A stretch of DNA of 10,826 nucleotides, from NCBI GenBank assembly GCA_004562765.1, contig SFRL01000073.1, positions 1 to 10,826 on the forward strand. The letters are read 5' to 3'. The notes under the pieces were generated by a model. It was given only the letters and a program-made list of their open reading frames with translations. It was not told the DNA's origin and searched no databases. Below, one piece after another: positions 6,582-10,826 of the stretch; positions within the stretch are counted from its first letter, which is position 1; every line of letters starts with the position of its first letter. Both the position numbers and the translations under genes were made by a program. The stretch comes from a bacterium. GTDB taxonomy: Bacteria; Bacillota; Clostridia; Lachnospirales; Lachnospiraceae.

Positions 6582-7427
6582 ATGGCTAAGCTTGAAGGAT
6601 GTGATTTTTGTAAATTTGTCAACTACGAGAATTCAGATGATTTTTATTTATACGAGGTAGGCACAAACGCTTGTGAACCCGGCTATTCCTACGAACATTA
6701 TGTGGTAAACCGATGTATTCTGCATTTTGTGATCAGAGGAAAAGGTCGCCTTGTCCTTGACGGTCATGAATACAAGGTACACGAGCATCAGGCCTTTTTG
6801 ATCCCGGAAAATGCCCGTGCTTTCTATCAGGCCGATGAAGATGATCCATGGGAGTATGTGTGGTTTCATATCGGTGGTCCGAAATTCATCCCCCTCATGA
6901 AAGAAGCGGGAATTGACTATAACAATCCGATCTATACTCCGCTCGCCTGTGCAAAAGAGATCGAAGATCTTGCTTTTGATACCATGCGCAACTACCAGCG
7001 CGAATACTACTGCATCGGAAATATATACAAGATCTGCGATTATATGATCGCCAATTCAGCAGACAGAGTAGAAAGGAATGTCAGCAATTCCCTTGTTTAT
7101 GTAAAAAATGTAATATCTTATATTCAGCTCAAATATACAGAACCGATCAAGATCGAGGCCATCGCCTATGCCTGCGGCTTAAACCGCAGCTATCTGACAC
7201 GCCTGTTCAAAGAAGCTACCGGTTATTCGCTGCAGGAATATTTGATCATCTATCGCATGAAGGTTGCTTCCAAACTCCTTGTCGAATCGGATCTTGCGGT
7301 ACAAGTCATCGCAAACAAAGTCGGCTACGGCGATGCCTTCACCTTCACCAAAGCCTTTAAACGCCACACTGGAAAATCGCCGAGTGATTATAGGCGTCTG
7401 GCAGCCGGGAAAGCAGAGGATCAATAA
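6582..7427 (+). CDS. AraC-family transcriptional regulator of the alpha-galactoside locus
   Basis: 281 aa. The N-terminal cupin-like sugar-sensing domain (about 20-110) shows the family pattern HEYKVHEHQAFLIPENA then WEYVWFHIGGP (90-100). The C-terminal domain (about 170-275) carries two helix-turn-helix units: IEAIAYACGLNRSYLTRLFKEATG (191-214) and VQVIANKVGYGDAFTFTKAFKRHTGKSPSDYR (240-271), with the AraC/XylS signature. It is a DNA-binding regulator that probably activates when sugar binds the N-domain, as MsmR/RafR-type proteins do. AGGAGG lies 4 nt before the ATG. It is divergent from aga and shares the control region with dyad B. A bidirectional terminator follows 16 bp after its stop. 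Family assignment is firm; inducer and targets are inferred from the neighbours. Confidence 0.93.
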   Translation: MAKLEGCDFCKFVNYENSDDFYLYEVGTNACEPGYSYEHYVVNRCILHFVIRGKGRLVLDGHEYKVHEHQAFLIPENARAFYQADEDDPWEYVWFHIGGPKFIPLMKEAGIDYNNPIYTPLACAKEIEDLAFDTMRNYQREYYCIGNIYKICDYMIANSADRVERNVSNSLVYVKNVISYIQLKYTEPIKIEAIAYACGLNRSYLTRLFKEATGYSLQEYLIIYRMKVASKLLVESDLAVQVIANKVGYGDAFTFTKAFKRHTGKSPSDYRRLAAGKAEDQ

Positions 7428-7443
7428 ATACAGGACTCTACCC

Positions 7444-7474
7444 AAAAAAGACCTCTCACATGAGAGGTCTTTTT
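7444..7474. terminator. Bidirectional terminator between the regulator and the lipoprotein gene
   Basis: A perfect 8-bp stem GACCTCTC/GAGAGGTC (7450-7457, 7462-7469) with a 4-nt loop is flanked by an A-run on the left and a T-run on the right. It has a U-tract in either RNA, and so can end the plus-strand regulator transcript and the convergent minus-strand operon that stops at 7496. Confidence 0.9.
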
Positions 7475-7495
7475 CATCCGATCAACCGGATCTGT

Positions 7496-7918
7496 TTATC
7501 TTCCGGCTCCGTTTGTGGTTCCGTTTGTACCGGTCGCGTTGGTGCCTGTGCCGTTGTTATTATTGGTATTTGTCACATCATTTCCAATGTCTTCTACAGT
7601 GTCAACCACATCGTTTCCGACATTCTCCACGCCATCAACCACATCATCCACAACGCCGTCACCATTTACATCATTGTTGACCGTACCGTTGTTATCGGTG
7701 GCATTGTTCACATTGTCTGTGCCATTCATGTTACCCGTTCCGTTGGTTGTATTGTCAACGTTTGTGTTGTCCTGCGGAACGGTAGCGTTGTTGTCTGTTG
7801 CGTTATTATCGGTAGCGTTGTTGTTTGTTCCGTTACCGCAAGCGGTTGTCATACAAAATGTCAGTGTCAGCACTGCACACACCAATACTTTTTTGAAAAA
7901 TAATGATTTTGCTTTCAT
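7496..7918 (-). CDS. Small Asn/Thr/Asp-rich repetitive lipoprotein, function unknown
   Basis: 140 aa. I do not recognise a named family. The frame is open from 8026, but the start is ATG 7918: AAGGAG lies 6-7 nt upstream and a signal peptide follows directly (MKAKSLFFKKVLVCAVLTLTFCMTTAC). Cys27 is the likely lipid anchor, although the lipobox TTAC is not ideal. The rest is low complexity: three NNATD units (33-47), an N/T/G-rich stretch to about 82, and DVNGDGVVD (83-91), which has EF-hand/dockerin-like spacing of D, N, D, D but no acidic residue at position 12. Two 11-residue tandem units follow (94-104, 105-115; VDGVENVGNDV and VDTVEDIGNDV), then another N/T/G-rich tail. It lies 70 bp after spoVAE with no terminator between, so it may be co-expressed in the forespore. 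Its composition loosely recalls sporulation lipoproteins, but that is only a guess. Confidence 0.8.
   Translation of the reverse strand: MKAKSLFFKKVLVCAVLTLTFCMTTACGNGTNNNATDNNATDNNATVPQDNTNVDNTTNGTGNMNGTDNVNNATDNNGTVNNDVNGDGVVDDVVDGVENVGNDVVDTVEDIGNDVTNTNNNNGTGTNATGTNGTTNGAGR
7778..7822 (-). repeat. Three 15-bp repeat units encoding NNATD in the lipoprotein
   Basis: Codons 33-47 of the lipoprotein gene repeat a 15-base unit three times. Units one and three differ by one base (AACAACGCTACCGAT against AACAACGCTACCGTT), while the middle unit keeps the amino acids but changes several codons. The unit is a multiple of three, so gain or loss of copies would keep the frame. Confidence 0.7.
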
Positions 7919-7988
7919 AATGATCTCCTTTTTATGCTCGTTTTTATTTAATGTTTCCTGTTCTGCAAAAAATATACAAAAATTTTTA

Positions 7989-8345
7989 TTATTTGCGCAT
8001 TTTGGGTTTAAAGATCCAAGCTGCAATATAAGAAAGTATGAGTGCTGCGCTCACACCTACCGCGCACGCCTCGAATCCGCCCATGAAAAGCCCCATGAAG
8101 CCGTCGCGGTCAACGGCTTCCTTCATGCCCTTCCACAGCACATTTCCAAAGCCGAGAAGCGGCACGGATGCGCCTGCCCCCGCCCAGTCCACAAAGGGCT
8201 GATAAAGGCCGATCGCCCCAAGCACACAGCCGGTACAGACCAACAGCACCATGATCCGGCCCGGCAACAGCTTCGTCTTTTCCATTAAGATCTGTGTCAG
8301 TGCACAGATGATTCCTCCCACCACAAACGCGATCACATAATCCAT
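7989..8345 (-). CDS. spoVAE: Stage V sporulation protein AE (SpoVAE/SpoVAEb)
   Basis: 118 aa, a membrane protein of the SpoVA group, which moves dipicolinic acid (with Ca2+) into the developing spore and out at germination. It matches the family in size and pattern: an N-terminal membrane helix (MDYVIAFVVGGIICALTQIL), the LPGRIMVLLVCTGCVLGAIGLY helix (27-48), the loop GASVPLLGFGNVLWKG (58-73), and the last helix around FEACAVGVSAALILSYIAAWIF (91-112). AGGAGG lies 7 nt before the ATG, and the gene starts 21 bp after spoVAD ends. I expect it in the spore inner membrane. Identity rests on recognised sequence pattern plus the spoVAD neighbour. Confidence 0.92.
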   Translation of the reverse strand: MDYVIAFVVGGIICALTQILMEKTKLLPGRIMVLLVCTGCVLGAIGLYQPFVDWAGAGASVPLLGFGNVLWKGMKEAVDRDGFMGLFMGGFEACAVGVSAALILSYIAAWIFKPKMRK

Positions 8346-8366
8346 GATTTTTCCTCCTGTTCAGAT

Positions 8367-9398
8367 CTAATCTGCATGTTCCAGAACAATGCCATGGGCG
8401 ATGCCCGTCACATTCTGCCCCTCGTTGAAGCTGACCTGCGACATAAGGGCTCCCGTCGGGATAAACAGGATGCGGCGGTATTCTCCGCTCATGAGTTTCG
8501 GCAGATACCACGCCGCCAGCGTCACCGCTGAGCATCCGCAGCCGCTTCCGCCCGCCTGTGTGCCCTGCTCCTCGCTGTCAAAGATCTTCATACCACAGTC
8601 TTCATGTACGCTGCTGATATCGATCCCCTCATCCTTTAACAGCTTGATCAGGATCTCCTGTCCGACAGTTCCCAGATCGCCCGTCACGATCTTGTCATAG
8701 TCATCGGGCTTGCGATTAAAATCACTCAGATGCGTCCTGATCAGGTCCATCGCGGCAGGTGCCATGGCAGCGCCCATATTCTGTGCGTCCCGGATTCCAT
8801 AGTCCATGATCTTACCGTTTGTAAAGCCTGTGATCTTTACCTGCGACTTTTCGGTACCGAGCACATAGGCACCGCTGCCCGTCACCGTCCACGTGGCGGA
8901 CAATGGACGCTGATTGGCATATTCCACCGGGAATCGGAAGTTTTTTTCCGCACCGGCAAAATGACTGGAGGTCACCACCAGTACCCGGTCTGCAAAACCA
9001 CCTGCCAGACACATGGATGCCAGCGACATGCCCTCGCCAAGTGTGGAGCAGGCACCGTAAAGTCCGAACAACGGAATCTCGTAATCCATCAGACCAAAGC
9101 AGGTGGCGATGTTCTGTCCCAGCAGATCGCCGGCATATACATAACGGATATCGGAAGCCTGCAGATTCGCCTTGCCGAGCGCCAGCGCCACCGCCTCCTT
9201 CTGCATACGGCTCTCCGCTGCCTCCCAGGTCTCCTCGCCAAATTTATCAGTGTCACAGATCATGTCAAAATAGGATGCCAGCGGTCCTTCGCCCTCCATC
9301 TTCCCGACTACGGTACCGCTGCTCTGAATATAGACAGGCTGCGCCGGCTGTATGCTTGCCTTACCTTTTTGTTGTATTTTTTTCAACTCTTCCAACAT
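8367..9398 (-). CDS. spoVAD: Stage V sporulation protein AD (SpoVAD)
   Basis: 343 aa, close to the ~338 aa of Bacillus SpoVAD. The fold is thiolase-like, but the family serves as the dipicolinic-acid-binding soluble subunit of the SpoVA channel on the spore inner membrane. Recognisable stretches: YVYAGDLLGQN (87-97), LYGACSTLGEGMSLAS (113-128) with Cys117 where thiolase-fold enzymes carry their active Cys, VTSSHFAGAEKNFRFPVEY (142-160), the TGDLGTVGQEIL segment (239-250), and GGSGCGCSAV (283-292). AAGGAAGG lies about 6 nt before the ATG. The gene follows a forespore-type promoter match and precedes spoVAE by 21 bp. The usual upstream partner spoVAC is missing: the next gene is the divergent dinB. 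Confidence 0.95.
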   Translation of the reverse strand: MLEELKKIQQKGKASIQPAQPVYIQSSGTVVGKMEGEGPLASYFDMICDTDKFGEETWEAAESRMQKEAVALALGKANLQASDIRYVYAGDLLGQNIATCFGLMDYEIPLFGLYGACSTLGEGMSLASMCLAGGFADRVLVVTSSHFAGAEKNFRFPVEYANQRPLSATWTVTGSGAYVLGTEKSQVKITGFTNGKIMDYGIRDAQNMGAAMAPAAMDLIRTHLSDFNRKPDDYDKIVTGDLGTVGQEILIKLLKDEGIDISSVHEDCGMKIFDSEEQGTQAGGSGCGCSAVTLAAWYLPKLMSGEYRRILFIPTGALMSQVSFNEGQNVTGIAHGIVLEHAD

Positions 9399-9423
9399 TT
9401 CAAGCCTTCCTTTTATTTTTTTG

Positions 9424-9453
9424 TAGGATGTGTGGATTCATTGGTTTTTATGC
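9424..9453 (-). promoter_or_regulatory. Sigma-G/sigma-F-type forespore promoter of the spoVAD operon
   Basis: On the minus strand there is a -35 GCATA (9449-9453), an 18-bp spacer and a -10 CATCCTA (9424-9430). These agree with the sigma-G consensus as I recall it (GHATR, 17-18 bp, CATNHTA) and fit the known forespore control of spoVA. The predicted start near 9417 is only about 18 nt before the spoVAD start codon and leaves the ribosome site (9405-9414) just inside the message. Confidence 0.65.
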
Positions 9454-9454
9454 A

Positions 9455-9483
9455 TTGTAAAATCTGATGGAATCGTTTAAAAT
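9455..9483 (+). promoter_or_regulatory. Predicted housekeeping promoter of dinB
   Basis: TTGTAA (9455-9460), a 17-bp spacer and TAAAAT (9478-9483), 47 bp upstream of the dinB start codon. The -35 matches four of six consensus bases and the -10 five of six. Its -35 lies 1 bp from the -35 of the divergent sporulation promoter. I find no GAAC-N4-GTTC LexA box here. Confidence 0.5.
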
Positions 9484-9530
9484 TGAAATATATACAAACA
9501 CACATTCGAAAGCATTTTCAAGGAGCTCAC

Positions 9531-10739
9531 ATGGACCGGCTGATCTTTCATGTAGATGTAAATTCTGCCTTTTTGAGCTGGCAGGCAAAATATGAGATGG
9601 AACAACTTCATATGGAACGTGATCTGCGCGAAATACCGGCGGCAGTGGGCGGTGATCCAAAGACCCGCCATGGCATCGTGCTGGCAAAATCCACACCTGC
9701 CAAAAAATACGGTGTCACCACCGGTGAGCCTCTGTCGCGGGCACTGGAAAAATGTCCTAACCTTGTAGTGGTACAGCCGAAATTCGAGGAATATGTGCGA
9801 AATTCCCACGCGTTTATCGGGATTTTAAAAGAAGTGGCGCCGGTCGTGGAACAGGCCAGCATCGACGAGGCGTACTGCGATATGAGCGGCACCGGCCGCA
9901 TCTACGGTGATCCGGTGGAATTTGCCCACCGGCTGAAAGACCGGATCCGCGAGGAACTGCACTTTACGGTCAATATCGGTATCTCAAACTGCAAGCTGCT
10001 GGCAAAAATGGCATCAGACTTTGAAAAACCGGATAAAGTACACACGCTGTTTCCGGATGAGATTGAAAAAAAAATGTGGCCCTTGCCCGCCGGAGAACTG
10101 TTTCTGGTGGGTCGCTCCTCCGCCAAAAAGCTGTCGGGACTTGGCGTCCGCACGATCGGTGATATTGCACGGATGGATCCGGAGCTCCTGCAGCTTCATT
10201 TTGGGAAACAGGGCAAGACCATGTGGGAATTTGCCAACGGAATCGACGAGAGCCCGGTACGCAGCGAGAGCGATGCCGCCAAAAGCTACGGAAACTCCGT
10301 CACGCTGAGCTTTGATGTGACGGATGCCGCCAGTGCCAAAAAGATACTCCTCTCTCTGTCTGAGACAGTCGGTGCAAGACTGAGAGCCGACAAGGCATAC
10401 ATCCGCAGTGTGACTGTCACCATCAAGGACTGTGAATTTCGCATGACCTCCCATCAGGCGGGACTGGATGATGCCACAAACGTGACAGAGGTCATCTATC
10501 ACAAAGCATGCACACTCTTTGACCAACTCTGGGATCATACCCCCATCCGTCTGCTGGGCGTCTCTACGGGGAAGATCACGGATGATGCATACAGTCAAAT
10601 GGAGCTTTTTTCCACTGCTCCCGCAAACGCGCCTGCCCCGGAAAAGCTCTCAAAGCTGAATGCCGCCATCGATCAGATCCGCGACCGCTACGGAGAGGAT
10701 TCCGTCAAGCGCGCCCGGTTTCTGGAGCAATGTCATTAA
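9531..10739 (+). CDS. dinB: DNA polymerase IV, Y-family translesion polymerase
   Basis: 402 aa from ATG 9531, chosen because AAGGAG lies 5 nt upstream and the family N-terminus begins there (MDRLIFHVDVNSAF). The frame extends to a TTG at 9483 without support. It copies past DNA lesions with low fidelity. The catalytic acids are Asp9 (HVDVN) and Asp112-Glu113 (SIDEAYCDMSG). The steric-gate Phe14 is kept. Fingers/thumb motifs follow: NIGISNCKLLAKMASDFEKPDKV (148-170), then LSGLGVRTIGDIA (201-213). The little-finger domain runs about 245-350. QMELF (356-360) is a sliding-clamp binding motif. Unusual: where the family has SYEAR, this protein has STPAK (54-58), so the Tyr and Arg that contact the incoming nucleotide are replaced by Thr55 and Lys58. 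It is divergent from spoVAD. Confidence 0.95.
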   Translation: MDRLIFHVDVNSAFLSWQAKYEMEQLHMERDLREIPAAVGGDPKTRHGIVLAKSTPAKKYGVTTGEPLSRALEKCPNLVVVQPKFEEYVRNSHAFIGILKEVAPVVEQASIDEAYCDMSGTGRIYGDPVEFAHRLKDRIREELHFTVNIGISNCKLLAKMASDFEKPDKVHTLFPDEIEKKMWPLPAGELFLVGRSSAKKLSGLGVRTIGDIARMDPELLQLHFGKQGKTMWEFANGIDESPVRSESDAAKSYGNSVTLSFDVTDAASAKKILLSLSETVGARLRADKAYIRSVTVTIKDCEFRMTSHQAGLDDATNVTEVIYHKACTLFDQLWDHTPIRLLGVSTGKITDDAYSQMELFSTAPANAPAPEKLSKLNAAIDQIRDRYGEDSVKRARFLEQCH

Positions 10740-10753
10740 TTTAAGATAGTTTA

Positions 10754-10826
10754 CTAAAGACGTTGCTTTTGTAAGCGTATAATAATTCCTACGATGAGGA
10801 TGGTGAATGTTGTTAGGACACGCCAA
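10754..10826 (-). CDS. Probable 3' end of a membrane-protein gene (partial)
   Basis: On the minus strand one frame reads WRVLTTFTILIVGIIIRLQKQRL and then TAG (10754-10756). It is a hydrophobic helix-like stretch followed by a basic tail, as at the C-terminus of many membrane proteins. It would be convergent with dinB, with 14 bp between the two stops. Only 23 residues are visible and another frame on this strand is also open, so this is a tentative call. Confidence 0.35.
   Translation of the reverse strand, partial: WRVLTTFTILIVGIIIRLQKQRL

Noticed and set aside
7641..7675. True dockerin or EF-hand domain in the lipoprotein
   Set aside because: One DVNGDGVVD loop only, no acidic residue at position 12 and no paired second loop or flanking helices of dockerins.
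7919..7988. Separate promoter or terminator between spoVAE and the lipoprotein gene
   Set aside because: AT-rich only: the AAAAATTTTT palindrome has no GC stem, and GTATA/CATTAAA is a poor sporulation match at 19-bp spacing.
7515..8288. 257-codon plus-strand frame across the lipoprotein and spoVAE genes
   Set aside because: Its repetitive Ser/Val/Leu-rich text is the complement of the Asn/Thr repeats; both minus-strand genes have ribosome sites and recognisable features.
9484..9530. SOS (LexA) box ahead of dinB
   Set aside because: No GAAC-N4-GTTC or close variant is present between the promoter and the start codon.
10740..10790. Terminator after dinB
   Set aside because: The best stem found, GCTT/AAGC with a 4-nt loop, is only 4 bp and has no T-run after it.

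Overview
The window looks like chromosome of an endospore-forming Firmicute, most likely a gut-type Lachnospiraceae (Clostridium cluster XIVa). Three things point there: the 16S rRNA 5' segment at the left edge, which reads like that group; a spoVA sporulation operon; and clostridial-style ribosome binding sites (AGGAGG). This is a judgement from sequence memory, not a database match.

Layout, left to right. (1) 1-620: the 5' end of an rRNA operon on the minus strand. Two tandem strong promoters, each with an exact 17-bp spacer and an A-rich upstream stretch, precede a leader with stem-loops and a boxA-like antitermination element. (2) 705-6533: an alpha-galactoside utilisation locus on the minus strand. 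In transcription order it holds a GH36 alpha-galactosidase, a lipoprotein sugar-binding protein, two ABC permeases and a terminator; no ATPase gene is present. (3) 6582-7427: a divergent AraC-family regulator. Near-identical dyads, ATGTCAG-NN-TGTGACATT, lie upstream of both the alpha-galactosidase and the binding-protein gene, so the regulator probably controls both transcription units. (4) 7444-9453: a minus-strand sporulation operon, spoVAD-spoVAE followed by a small Asn/Thr/Asp-rich lipoprotein gene. It is preceded by a good match to a sigma-G/sigma-F promoter and closed by a hairpin terminator shared with the convergent regulator gene. spoVAC is not here. (5) 9455-10739: dinB (Y-family DNA polymerase IV) on the plus strand, divergent from spoVAD. 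(6) 10754-10826: probably the last 23 codons of a minus-strand membrane-protein gene.

Working model: alpha-galactosides (raffinose/melibiose type) are caught by the lipoprotein, imported by the two permeases with a shared ATPase encoded elsewhere, and cleaved inside the cell by the GH36 enzyme, under control of the AraC-type regulator. The spoVA genes serve dipicolinic acid movement in spores.

I see no CRISPR array, transposon, phage gene or obviously new multi-gene system. The points most worth a second look are the shared operator, the spoVAD-first operon with its own sporulation promoter, the repetitive lipoprotein attached to it, and a DinB whose nucleotide-binding Tyr and Arg appear replaced.
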